This document shows, piece after piece, positions 33,712-45,565 of a DNA stretch of 64,000 bases (positions within the stretch are counted from its first letter, which is position 1; each line of letters starts with the position of its first letter). Source of the stretch: Engraulis encrasicolus. Lineage: Eukaryota > Chordata > Actinopteri > Clupeiformes > Engraulidae. Location: NCBI RefSeq assembly GCF_034702125.1, contig NC_085865.1, positions 25,269,067 to 25,333,066 on the forward strand, read 5' to 3'. The notes below the pieces were generated by a model. That model did no database searches. It worked only from the letters and a program-made list of their open reading frames with translations, and was not told the origin of the DNA. The position numbers were made by a program, and so were the translations under genes.

Positions 33712-35151
33712 TGTAGCGCCTCTCTAGTATTTATGACTATTATGAGAGAAGCTAACCTGAGTCCTTATACTGTTATTACAATGTGTGTGTTTCCCCTCTG
33801 AAAAGGTAACTTGTTAAGTAACCTGATAATTGTGTGTTTACCACTGAAAATTACATTACTCCCTGTAATACCAGTGTTACAGTTATTATACTGCAGGTTT
33901 ACCCTATGTGCAATAACACCTATGGAATAAACCTCAGACAGATATGACACTGAATGACACATTCACCAGAGTTTAAATGAAAACAGGAACTATTTACTGA
34001 ATATAGAATGCAATAAATTCACTTTGAAATGTTTAAGAATAATGCAAATATCAATATCAACCAATTACCCACCTCAGGGTTTCAAACAAAAAAATGCACA
34101 GACCAATATTCTTCTAATGGGCCCAAAGTAAAAAAAAAAAAAAGATTACCCTATAGCCGGCAGTACAAATAATGTTCAATAAAGTTCAACCCAAAGTCTC
34201 AAAGAAGCAAAAGGTCCCCACCTCAGTTCTCTCGTCGCAGGCCTGATAGCAGCTTGGGTGCGGTATAGCCGTATAAACAAACAAATGGCTTCTTCACCAC
34301 GAGGGCATTGAAAATAAAATACCTTACTCACTCGTCGATGACGCAGGTTGGGCGGTGTTATGCAGATTCAGCAAAGTCCAGTCAGTTGCATTTAGTCGCC
34401 CCTTTGACACTGCTGCAGGGCTTCGTTGTAGACACGGCTCTCGTGGTCTTCCCTCTGCTCGTGTGGACTTCTCAGCTACAGTTGGCAAGCCGCTAACTAA
34501 TTAGCAAAGTCCATCACGCAGCCACTGGATGCACGAAGCCCGTGAAATAAACGGCGATGCAGTCTTCCTTCTGCCTCACGTTAAATTGTCCATCTAACCG
34601 GCAGATAACTATCTCACCCAAGTTACACGAAGTCTTCATACCGAAAGCTTCACTTACATGACAATAGCATATCAAATTCAACTTCCGTGAATCCGATGGT
34701 TAACTCAAACTCGGACAGACTTAATGCGTGGCTTCTTCACAAAATGCATTTTTCCTTCTGACCCACGTACATCTCACGTATCACTTCCTCCCCTTTGACC
34801 CGTCTCGTGATTGGCTAATCACAGATTATACAGAAAAGAAATAAATTGAAAACAAATACAGACATCAGTTCACATACTTCTATGCAAAACTTAAGCATTT
34901 TAACAAGTGTCCATACATAGGAAATATAAGAATAAGAAAAATAACATGACATATTGAATTAACATGCCTATTACCCATATCTATGTTTCTTACAGATAAT
35001 GACGTCATTGCTGGCCAATGAATTTTAACTTTCTTCTACTTATCAGTATTTATTGCCATGAACTAAAATACCTTTTAAGCTATTTATAACCTTATGAAAT
35101 GCATTCACAGATATTTTTAAATACTTAATTACAAATCCCAACCGGGTTACA
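33712..35151 (-). repeat. 5' LTR, intact
   Basis: 1440 bp. It contains the uninterrupted TTAA corresponding to the nested insertion in the other LTR (near 34891). A TATAAATA-like word is present on the minus strand around 35081-35090, early in the LTR, but I cannot assign promoter or polyadenylation sites with confidence. Confidence 0.95.
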
Positions 35152-35155
35152 TGCT

Positions 35156-37469
35156 GAATGCAACCTGTCCTTTTGAAGCCATCCAGATGAAAGCTTGAAA
35201 TTCTTCTTTGGTGAGGGTGAGTTTGTCTTTCTTTCCTCAATATAAAAGTACATTGCATGCCTGGTCCTCATGTGCTTGCGGGCTGGTGAGGGCTTAATTA
35301 GCCTTGTTTTACTGATAAGAAAGCTTAGGAGAGAGAACGCATCACCATTTCTGTAGGCCCACACTGACGCTACATTGATTTATTGGCCTGCTTTGTTTAA
35401 CTCTAAACATCAAAGGTGAATTTCGCTGGGCCAACTTGACACAGACACAGACACAGACAAGTGTGTCAGACAGAATACCTGAAAGTGCTTCAAACTGCTT
35501 TTCAGATTCACAAAATTCCCTAAAATAATCTAGTACCGGTATGCATTACAGTACATGATTATTGACATGTCTGCGTGTCTGAGACCAGTGAAACACTGAG
35601 GTTAAATAGAGTCTATTCACTGCACAAAAATCCTCCATAATACCGGGCACGACTGGAGTGACACATGACAGCAAAAGAGCAAACTGCCTTTCAGAGAACC
35701 CGTTGAAGAAACTCAGTCCTTCTCAAGCCATGGCCATGGGGGTGGATTTCAGGACAAATCCGCCATGTTCACGGTCGGCTAGCCCACCCTGAGCCCTGTT
35801 AAGAGAGGATGGGGAATCATCAGTAGAGTCGGGAACTAGTGAAGCAAGGTAGGGCCCTGTTCCCTTCAAATATCCTCCTGCTCCTGAGAAGAATCCAGGC
35901 AACAGCAGACATGGTGTTTGCAGTGGCAGTGTGTCAGCCAGCGCTAACGGGGAGAAATGCTAGCAAAAGAAGACAGACTGGTGGCAGTTGATCAAACCAC
36001 TGTGAAATTGGACGCATTTGTCGCCGGCAAAAGATTAGCCGGAGTTGTTTGCAAGGAAAACATTCTCTCGTCCTCAAACATGATCTCTGTTACTATTTAT
36101 ACTAAACCAATCCAACACACACACACACGTTGCATACACAGACAACATAAAAAGCAAGTCCTGTGAGCCAAATGAAACTTCAGTTGAATTGCATTCGAAT
36201 GCTTGGTGTAGCAGACTCTATTTCATGCTCTGGTGGGCGCTCACAACGAGGCAGAGGCATATATCTTCAATGTAAATGAGAGGTAAGAGAGCACAGGAGA
36301 AAATCTGGGATTGTTATAATGCCCCTGTTTATCTCTTTTTTTAATATTCTCTCCTCACATCACTGGTCTGATTATGTTACCTTGCTCTTATGTAATAAAC
36401 TGTAGACTTTTTTAAAGTGCCTTGCGGCAAATGTCCCCGAGTAACAGCAGTCAAGAAACACATTCGTCTTGATTTTGGCAGCGAACAAAAACAAACAAAG
36501 AAAAAAAAATAAAAGCCTGTGTGCTAAAGTTTCAGACTCACCGCTTGGGCACAATCTGTTGTTTCAAATGACCCTCATCTTCGGCTTGGTGTGCATCTAT
36601 TGTTTTGTGCCTTTTTCCTTTCTCTATTTTTTTTTCACATTCAACAGATGGGACTTTGGTCCACTTGCGTCACACTCTTTTCCTTAACTCCACATCTCAT
36701 TCTTATTCAGATGGCATGGAGGGAAAGACAAAACGTTGCTTGCCAGTAGCCACAGAGAGAGAGAGAGTGAGCGTGAATACAGGCCACATTCCATTCAGTC
36801 ATCCAAGAACCCACTTCTCCGACTTGAAGGTCAGGACCCGGGCCCCTAGCCTGAATGTTTCATTAAAAGGACTCGGAAATGAATTGCCAATGCATATCTC
36901 CTGGCCAAGAGCCAGAGCAGTGGCCCAGGGACAGAGGGCCAGGAAGCCAGGAACAGGGTACAAAGAAGCGGGTGGCAGTAAGAGGTTTTGATGCATAGTA
37001 GTGGAGGCTGGTGGGGGTGGGGGTATGGGGGCGTGAGTAACAGGACCTTGCTCCAAGGAAGGCTGGGCCAGATGATCTGATGACCGGCATGGACCCCTAT
37101 AGCTGAGGTCCTCCTGGGGGTTAGGCGGATAAAGAGACGCTTTGTCCTGCCAGCGGATACCTGAGGGACACCCCCAGTGAGGCGAGGCGGCGGTTTTATG
37201 CATGTATGAGCCACAGAAATATGCTCAGCAAAGACAAGCTGCCGATTAATTTTCAGACAGAGTAGGACAGGGAGGAATGAGACAGGTGACTGAAGACTGA
37301 GGGAAAAAAAACATTCCCAGGAGCACAGGCCGTTTCTGCACTCTTCACACAAACCAGAGGCCGTAAGTGGTTTTATTGCTCGCAGGTCAGCGCTGTTAAA
37401 AAAACAATATTTTAAAAAGCCCTCCACATGAACAGCTCCAGGTAAAATGTATTCATTGCCTTTTTTACA
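35156..37469. other. Unique sequence, no gene seen
   Basis: Single-copy sequence right of the LTR element. Minus-strand frames of up to 193 codons around 36846-37427 show no recognisable domain. A short GAGAGA tract lies near 36754. Confidence 0.4.
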
Positions 37470-38330
37470 ACGAGAACATCTTTCACTTGGATACAGTCTG
37501 CCTGCAACTGTCGTGCTTCCAGGCCTGTCACAACCAGATAACTAACCGAACACTGGTACTGCTATCAAAATGTCTCTTGAGGGGGCCCCAGGTCCCTCTT
37601 TGCCTAGGGCCCCATGAAATACCATGAAACGGCACTGTGTGCTGTGTCGGCATCTGTTGATCATCAGAGTGAAATATTGGTGGGTACAGTCATCACTCTG
37701 TTATTGTAAGTCAGTGTCAGAATTAAAATGGCTCATGTAGTTCTATAGCCTACCGTTCATTTCTGTTATAAGGATTCTTATCATTGATGTATAGTGTATT
37801 TTCTGTGGGGTGAAAAACCCTCAACAATATACAGTATGATGTGATATCATCCATTTGTATTTAGTATTTCAATGTTATTAGGATTTATGAAGAATTTGCA
37901 AAATAAAACTTCATTTTATGACTATGACTTGTTGTATTCCAGTGAGCCCAACGAGTTTAGGAATGGGGGCGGTGTATGTGTGTGTGTGTGTGTGTGTGTG
38001 TTGGGGGGTTATAATAATGGTCCATCAAGTCACCCTTACAAACTATTCCATTATTCAGGCACGGTGGCTCAAGCAGTAGCAGCGCTGTGTCCAGTTAAGC
38101 AAATTAGAGTGGCAGCGGCCTGCTCTCAGCTTAAAATGCCCGGCCCGATTTTTAGCCCCTGTCCAGCCCTGCTTTAAAACAAGAACATCTTTCACCTTCA
38201 CGCAGTCAGTCTGCGACTGCCTACCATTTTGTCTCGGCATCTGCTGATCATCAGAGTGAAATATCGGCGGGTACGTACGTACGGCACTCCGTTATTGTAA
38301 GGCAGTGTCTGCGGCCGAGAACATTATTGA
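37470..38330. repeat. Duplicated module, about 130 bp, two copies
   Basis: Copy one is 37478-37519 plus 37638-37720; copy two is about 38183-38312. Both contain GAACATCTTTCAC, a CTGC-ACTG segment, GTCGGCATCTG/CTCGGCATCTG, TTGATCATCAGAGTGAAATA or its near match, and GTTATTGTAAG-CAGTGTC. Copy one is split by a hAT-like insertion. A TG run (37976-38000) lies between the copies. Confidence 0.75.
37520..37637 (+). mobile_element. hAT-like element inside a duplicated module
   Basis: Starts CAGGCCTGTCACAACCAG, ends GAAACGGCACTG, with inner TTTGCCTAGGGCCCC. Same family as 9125-9318. The copy of the surrounding module at 38183-38312 lacks it. The flanks CGTGCTTC and TGTGCTGT agree only in part, so the insertion is old. 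Confidence 0.65.
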
Positions 38331-38440
38331 GCGTCAGCCAATTAGAATGCCTCGAGCTGAACTTAAAGGCCTTTGGCGTCGAATTAGTTCAGCAACGCTC
38401 AATGGATGGATGGGTGTGTGACGATAGGCTATGTGTAATT

Positions 38441-38501
38441 GTCTGTGTGTGTGTGTGTGTGACCTTGTCTATTTCTCTCTTTCTCTCTCTCTTACTCTCT
38501 T

Positions 38502-38591
<90 letters not shown>

Positions 38592-38606
38592 TTCTGTGTG
38601 TGTGTG
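38441..38606. repeat. (TG)n and (TC)n tracts
   Basis: A short TG run (38441-38461), then TC from about 38473 to 38587, then a short TG run to 38607. Confidence 0.95.
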
Positions 38607-38607
38607 T

Positions 38608-40214
38608 GTACATGCATGTGTGCAAACTTTGATTTTCTTTATGTGCTTGTGTTCATTCATTGCATGTTTTGTGTCGTGATTAAAGATCTTGAAAATATTT
38701 AGGAAGCTCTTGCTAAATTTACCCCCCCAGGAGACAGTCATATACCCCGGCTAACCAAGTGTGAAATAGCTTTGGCTAAGTAAGGAGGGGAACCATTAAT
38801 ATTGATAAAAGACAGGGAGAGCTACGTAGGTGCTCTCAAGGTGGAATGGAACTTCTCTCACAGGGCCTGATTTATGTCACCTTCAGGAAAGGTTACTGAA
38901 AAAAAGAGTAACATTTATTAGGATTCACTGAGAGATGTAGCGAGCGAGCGCACACGCAGACCCGTACGCACACACACCCAAATGCACACCTGCACACCAC
39001 CCCAACCCCAACCCTACTCACCTCCAAGCTGTCCCCCACGCACACACGCACACATGTAGGCTATGTACGCACGCACGCACACAGACACACACACAGTATG
39101 TTAGTGATTAAACAGAGTCATTTGATACAGTAATCAAGTAAAGAAGACATATATGCTACTGAATAGCGCTTGCTTGCAGCTCTGCCTCCAGGAACAAGAA
39201 CGTAATGGGTGGTTATGAGGAAAAAAGTGCACCGTATATGTATAGTTCTATATACAATATATTCACCAGGCAGTGCTATTATTCATATTAGAGTGTTTCA
39301 AATGACCAAGGCCGGTGCTTTATCAACCCTAATCCCAAAAGCCTTAAGTTTGACTTAAAAAATACTGTGGCTTCTCAAGGCAGGAGGTTTGTTGTACATT
39401 AGAAAAATAATTGCAGTATAATTGCTTGCTTTGTTATAGGTATTACCAAATGCACATTCTGGTGCGGGGTATTTTTTAAGTAAATATGCGCAATTTAGTC
39501 TAAATTAGAGCATGACTGTGCAGAGAGGCGGCTCTTGTGTATAAATAAAATGAATAATCTTGTCGAGGTCTTTTGGAAAGCATGAGCATCTGTTTATTTA
39601 TTTTTTCCCAGGCTGCAATAACAGCCAAGATTGCAGTGTGCATAAAAATTTGCTGACTTTATTTTCGATCGTTCTTGAAGAGAGTAGCATCTCTGACCAA
39701 AGTTTGTAATTCCATGAAATAGAATTTGTATAAAGGCGCTTACACTGGCCGACCTTGACTAGTTTGCTGACATTTGCAGCGAATAGGCGGTAAAAGTGTT
39801 GTGTCCACGTGGTGATTGTACCATACGCTCACTGTTACAAAGAGGGAGAGAGAGAGAGAGAGAGAGAATGAGAAAAAAAAACTACCATGATTAATGAGTC
39901 CAGTTTGTCATTCATATCCAGCGACTGTGGGGTGTTACCAGCATAGTTCAGCCAACGCTTGTTTGAGGGGAAGACATTGTCACACTAGAAGGCAAAAGGT
40001 ACAGACATTTGGCACTCGTATTAGTTGTTATCAGGGTGGCTAATAAATCATTCTTGTACTACAGTGGGTCATAATTGCAGGTCATAATAAACAATTTGTG
40101 TCCTCGTATTTCTTCATAATTTACTTAGTGTATTACTTAGTGTGTTTGTATCCATGCATCATTATCATTATGCATCATTTTACAGTTATGGATATTTGTA
40201 CTGCATATTAGTCA
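38608..40214. other. Unique sequence with minor repeats
   Basis: Mostly single-copy and AT-rich. Degenerate CA words occur at 38950-39095 and a GA run at 39847-39868. No gene seen. Confidence 0.45.
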
Positions 40215-40215
40215 T

Positions 40216-40283
<68 letters not shown>

Positions 40284-40303
40284 CAATCAACAACAACAAC
40301 AAC
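40215..40303. repeat. (ATC)n and (AAC)n triplet repeats
   Basis: An ATC/TCA run at about 40217-40282, with one CAC interruption, followed by a short CAA run. Confidence 0.95.
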
Positions 40304-40659
40304 CTCATCAATCCCATTATGATTTTTTTTAAATCATAAAATCACCATAAAACACCACTATCATTGTTAATATATTTGTTATTAGAGGTGGTGGTAGTAG
40401 AAGTAGTAGTGTATTATTTTTCTTATTATTACCATCAAAATAATACATATATGATTATTATTATGGGGAAGGGGTGGTGAAAGGTGGGTGGCATTTTAAC
40501 ATGTAACCTCCTCTCTCACCACTTGGAATTGTCTGCACACAGCTGCACGTCAACTCCAATAAAAAAAGATGCATCTATTGTATTCGAAATACCCGACCGG
40601 TGTTTACTGTGTAAATGAGTTTATCTTTTTCAAAACACCCCCGTCAACCCACCTACACA

Positions 40660-40872
<213 letters not shown>

Positions 40873-41370
40873 ATAATCAGCCAGAGTTTACTGTATTTTA
40901 TTGTCTTTCTCTTTCAGTCTTCCTTCCTTCCCCCTATCCCCTCCATCTTACTCGCATACATTATTTTGCATTTTACAATGAAGACATTTTGAATTTCAGT
41001 TACCAAGCCGTTCCTTCCAGCCACGCACTGCACCGCGGCGAGGCCACCAATGCTTATGATTCATCTCACCTTTCGCTTAATCAGTTTTGTGACTGAGTTA
41101 ATTGAGGTCAGCGATGACAGACGTATCACTGCGAGGTGACACATAAGTCCCCTCCCGGAAGCGTGCCCAAATGAGATATCCATAGCCATCGGGGGAGTGA
41201 CAAGCACTAATCTACTTCATTCAGTGGCTCGGGGGTCACCAAGGAAGAGCCTGTCACTCCCGATCACTTACAATTAAACAGACAACAGCTCCTTTTCTAC
41301 ACAGCTGTTGAATCTGTCACGAATACAGATATTAAAAAACGCACACGAGACGCAGGCCACACACATGCGA
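40873..41370. other. Unique block, possible conserved non-coding DNA
   Basis: The 41020-41300 part is single-copy, compositionally balanced and without frames. It contains GCTTAATCAG, GAGTTAATTGAGG and ACAATTAAACAG. It is flanked on both sides by CA repeats. Confidence 0.35.
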
Positions 41371-41399
41371 ACGAATGCATGCACTCACGCACATGGGTG

Positions 41400-41441
<42 letters not shown>

Positions 41442-41640
41442 GTAGGCTACATACAAAGAAACATGACACTGTGCACACAATCATCTACACACATATACAC
41501 ACACATGCACTGTCAACATGCCCCCCCACACACACACACACACATACACTACCACTCCCCTCGCACACAGAGGCACTTACAGACACACAGGTAGAACACC
41601 CCCAGCCTACTTCCACACTCTCTCACACACTGTGTACTGT
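41371..41640. repeat. Interrupted CA repeats
   Basis: A CA run at about 41402-41438 and degenerate CA to about 41545, then CACTCTC-type words. Confidence 0.85.
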
Positions 41641-41701
41641 ACATGCTTTCTCATGTATCTCAAGAGACAAACACACACAGACACATGTATCCCATCATGC
41701 T

Positions 41702-41893
41702 TTCTTCTTCTTCTTCTTCTTCTTCTTCTTCTTCTTCTTCTTCTTCTTCTTCTTCTTCTTCTTCTTCTTCTTCTTCTTCTTCTTCTTCTTCTTCTTCTTC
41801 TTCTTCTTCTTCTTCCTATTCTTCTTCTTCTTCTTCTTCTTCTTCTTCTTCTTCTTCTTCTTCTTCTTCTTCTTCTTCTTCTTCTTCTTCTTC
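41702..41893. repeat. (TTC)n / (GAA)n triplet array, ~190 bp
   Basis: About 64 TTC units with a single interruption (CCTATT at about 41815-41820). It is a long, almost pure homopurine-homopyrimidine tract giving poly-Phe, poly-Leu, poly-Ser, poly-Lys and poly-Glu shadow frames. Confidence 0.98.
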
Positions 41894-42289
41894 ATTTCTG
41901 AAAAGGTTATCATCGTGATCAATTACCAGCACACAGTGTATTGCAGATGTATAGTTTCGTGTGCGGCAGCTGGCTGGGGACATGTTGATTGACATGCAGA
42001 GAGGGCACAAGGGGGGAATCGAGCAAGTGAGCCGGCCAGGCAACACACACAGTAGAGGCATCTCCAGGGAGGCACTGACACCCTCTGCTGGATCTTGGCA
42101 TGCATGACATTTCCCATGATTCATAGTCTGCACGTCGTTATATTAGTAGTGGGCAGATGGGAGAGCTTGTGGGATAGTCAGTCAGTCAGCCGGTGTACAG
42201 TGGGCGTTTTGTTTCTTTTCCTCTGTCTATTTTTTTTTGTTTGTTTCTGTCAATGGCAGTCTCTTCCTTTCTATCTGCCCCCCTCCCCA

Positions 42290-42292
42290 TTC

Positions 42293-42368
<76 letters not shown>

Positions 42369-42419
42369 GCTCTCTCTCTCTCATGCACTCTCTCATGGTT
42401 TCTTTTTTCTTTCTTTCCT

Positions 42420-42499
<80 letters not shown>

Positions 42500-42505
42500 T
42501 CCTTC
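42290..42505. repeat. (TC)n followed by (TTTC)n
   Basis: A TC run at about 42293-42366, an interrupted link, then about 20 TTTC units at 42400-42500. Confidence 0.97.
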
Positions 42506-42945
42506 TTCCTGTCTATTCCACTCTGCTGTCTCTATTCTGTCAACACCTGGGCCAGCCTCAAATTATTTCCTGGTGCGTCACTTGCATTATGTTTCAACGC
42601 CTTTTTTTCCTCTTCGTTCCAGGAACACATGTCCTTCTCCTTACCTCCTCTGTTCATTGTCATTCACCTCCACTCACCTCACCTCATCAGCAATGCCAGC
42701 GACATCACCTCGTCAAGCAGACAAAACTCTGAGAAGGCGTGCGACTCGACGCGAGCGCTAATTGGCTAAATGAAGCTGCTGTGCTACAAAGCACTGTGGG
42801 AGTTTTGCATTATCCTAATCACACCCCTGGAGTTTTTGTAGGTGTGCGTACTGTACAGTAGGTGTGGTCGCAGGGTTTTAAATAATAACGGCCCAAGGTT
42901 AAAATAACACAGTGAGAAGAGCATCACCTGTATAGAAAGAACAAG
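42506..42945. other. Unique spacer
   Basis: Single-copy sequence with a CACCTCACCTCAT region. No gene seen. Confidence 0.45.
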
Positions 42946-43262
<317 letters not shown>

Positions 43263-43347
43263 ACTTGTGAATGTTTTTTTGCCTTGTATTTGTGTTTATG
43301 TGTTTGTATAGCAGTGTCCACTTGTGTCCAGGGCTGTCTTGCCCATA

Positions 43348-44654
43348 TACAGTATATCACGAAAGTGAATACACCCCTCACAGTTTTGCAGATTTTTGAG
43401 TATATCTTTTCATAGGAAAGCATTACAGAAATTTTACTTCGACACAATGATTAGTGACCTTTTAACAACATATTTAACCGCTTAAATTTCTTGTTCACTC
43501 AGAAAAAAACAAAATACAGCCATGAATGTTTGAACATGTACTCACAAAAGTGAGTACACCCCAGATTAAGATCGGGTAGAGAAGGGGCTGTGTTGGCTCG
43601 AATCGTCTCGAAATGAAACGAAATGAAAAGGGATGACAAGGGAGGTCATCAGTGTGCGTTTCAACCTTTCTTTGCATTGAACTTTTACATTTTGAGTCTG
43701 CATCGGGCTTAAATAGATTGGTGTGAGATTTGAATGCAATCCTATGGAGAATATCATGATCTGCTTCAGTAGTCACAGTGCATGTTGACATGCATGTTTC
43801 TTTTAGGTGTATTTCAGATTGCCAATGTTGACAGCATTCATGCATCCCCAAACCATGTCAGTCCCACTACCATGCTTGGCTATTGAGAGGATACACCATC
43901 TTTGTAAAACTCACTTGTTTACCAATACACATGCTTGACACCATCTAAAGCAAATTTGTTTATCTTGGTCTCAAGAGAGATGAACAGACCATGGATATGG
44001 ATCACTGGAACCATGTCGTGTGATCTGAAGAGACCAAGATAAACAAATATACTTTAGATGGTGTCAAGCATGTGTGGTGGTAAACAAGTGAGTTTTACAA
44101 AAAAGGTGTATCCTCTCAATAGCCAAGCATGGTAGTAGGACTGACATAGTTTGGGGATGCATGAATGCTGTCAACATTGGCAATTTGAAATACACCTAAG
44201 AGAAACATGCATGTCAACATGCGCTGTGACTACTGAAGCAGATCATGATATTCTCCATAGGATTGCATTCAAATCTCACACCAATCTATTTAAGCCAGAT
44301 GCAGACTCAAAATGTAAAAGTTCAATGCAACGAAAGGTTGAAACGCACACTGATGACCTCCCTTGTCATCCCTTTTCATTTCGTTTCGTTTCGAGACGAT
44401 TCGAGCCAACACAGCCCCTTCTCTACCCGATCTTAATCTGGGGTGTACTCACTTTTGTGAGTACATGTTCAAACATTCATGGCTGTATTTTGTTTTTTTC
44501 TGAGTGAACAAGACATTTCAGCGGTTAAATATGTTGTTAAAAGGTCACTAATCATTGTGTCGAAGTTAAATTTCTGTAATGCTTTCCTATGAAAAGATAT
44601 ACTCAAAAATCTGCAAAACTGTGAGGGGTGTATTCACTTTCGTGATATACTGTA
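43348..44654. mobile_element. Symmetrical Tc1/mariner foldback element
   Basis: The arms at 43348-43972 and 44030-44654 are each 625 bp, inverted, and highly similar, around a 57-bp spacer. The ends are TACAGTATATCACG and inverse, bordered by TA. The right arm plus spacer, read on the plus strand, holds words of a Tc1-type transposase 3' half (for example GAGACCAAGATAAACAAAT and GGTGTCAAGCATGTGTGG, cf. the ETKIN and DGVKHVW positions), with stops and deletions. The left arm is its inverted copy. The two 118-codon mirror frames (43495-43851 minus, 44151-44507 plus) are not in the transposase frame. Confidence 0.9.
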
Positions 44655-44899
44655 TAAAGTCCTTGATGCTCACATCAGTGCTGTGTGAATGGGGTAGCCG
44701 GCAGCCATTCCAGCCACAGTATTGTGTGTCATCGACTCAAGGCTGAAAGGAGTCACGACAAAAACCTCCATGGACAAAGGGAGCTCCCATCAGCCTCACA
44801 ACAAGCCTGCGCGTGGCACATACGTGATTCACACACACCGCCATGTGACACCAACAAGCACCCACACCAGGAGCCACCTCACTCTTTCCTCTCTGTCTC

Positions 44900-45164
44900 T
44901 CGTGTTTTTTCTCTCTCTCTCTCTCTCTCTCTTTCCCGCTGTTCCCTCCATACATCTTTTCCTGTCTCTTTTGTTGTCTGTTCCATTCTCTCTCTCTGCC
45001 CCTGTCTCTTTTCGTTTACCTCACTTCCTTTATGCTTCTCAGTCTCTGTGTTCCTATATCCCTTCCTATGCCTTTCTCTTAGACACAAACACACAGGCAC
45101 GCAAGCATGCACGCACACACACGCACACGGACGCGCACACACACACACACACACACACATGCGC

Positions 45165-45212
<48 letters not shown>
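44900..45212. repeat. TC-rich then CA microsatellite
   Basis: TC at about 44911-44932 with pyrimidine-rich sequence to 45080, then CA runs at about 45113-45158 and 45172-45210 joined by GCGCACACGC-type words. Confidence 0.9.
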
Positions 45213-45565
45213 GCTCCTCTGAATGGCTTGCTTGCTGCAGACTGAAATCCAACCCTATAGCTGTGTTGTACATGTTGTACACAGAGAGAGATCTTGGACT
45301 CTACCAACACTGTCTCCTTTTCTCACCTAGACTGCTAATGGAGACACTGCTCTTTAATAGAGTACAGAGCATCGCGCCAGAGGGATGCATCCTTCCTATA
45401 TTGGTGGACTGGGCTCGCTAAATGCCTCTAGTCAAGGAAGTCGACGAGGAGAGGCAAAGGGGTCAGTTGTCACAGGACCTGAGCCTGTGGCTGTGGTGGT
45501 GGTGGAGGTGGTGGTGGTGGTGGTGGGGGGTGTTGCAGAAAAAGGTCACCATTTTGGGTGGGGGG
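45213..45565. other. Spacer with (GGT)n and a hAT-like start
   Basis: At 45418-45480 a segment resembles the flank and start of the 46881 element (CTAAATGCCTCTA then GGAAGTCGACGAGG). A GGT run follows at about 45490-45531. No gene seen. Confidence 0.5.

Larger units (their letters stand above)
25175..35151 (-). mobile_element. Ty3/Gypsy LTR retrotransposon with PNMA-like Gag
   Basis: A complete LTR element on the minus strand. LTRs begin TGTAACCC and end GCTACA on that strand and are nearly identical. TGCT occurs just outside both ends (25171-25174 and 35152-35155), a 4-bp target duplication. Order along the transcript is LTR, candidate primer-binding site, gag, pol (zinc knuckle, protease, reverse transcriptase, RNase H, integrase), polypurine tract, LTR. 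Integrase last is the Ty3/Gypsy order. No envelope gene is present. Two features make this copy probably non-autonomous or altered: a 4-bp duplication in RNase H that shifts the frame, and a 929-bp foldback transposon in the 3' LTR. About seven base differences between LTRs, counted by eye, suggest a recent insertion. Confidence 0.95.

Noticed and set aside
27638..35151. Possibility of an endogenous retrovirus with an envelope gene
   Set aside because: Only about 75 bases separate the end of pol from the polypurine tract, and no third frame follows integrase; the element is a Ty3/Gypsy retrotransposon without envelope.
36846..37427. 193-codon minus-strand frame
   Set aside because: No domain, no low-complexity explanation, but composition is ordinary and overlapping frames are also open; I could not support a gene.
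38058..38095. GCACGGTGGCTCAAGCAGTAG resembling a tRNA-derived SINE A box
   Set aside because: No B box (GGTTCGA-like) follows and no SINE body is visible; probably chance.
43495..44507. Two mirror-image 118-codon frames in the Tc1 foldback
   Set aside because: They exist twice only because the arms are inverted copies, and they do not follow the transposase frame.
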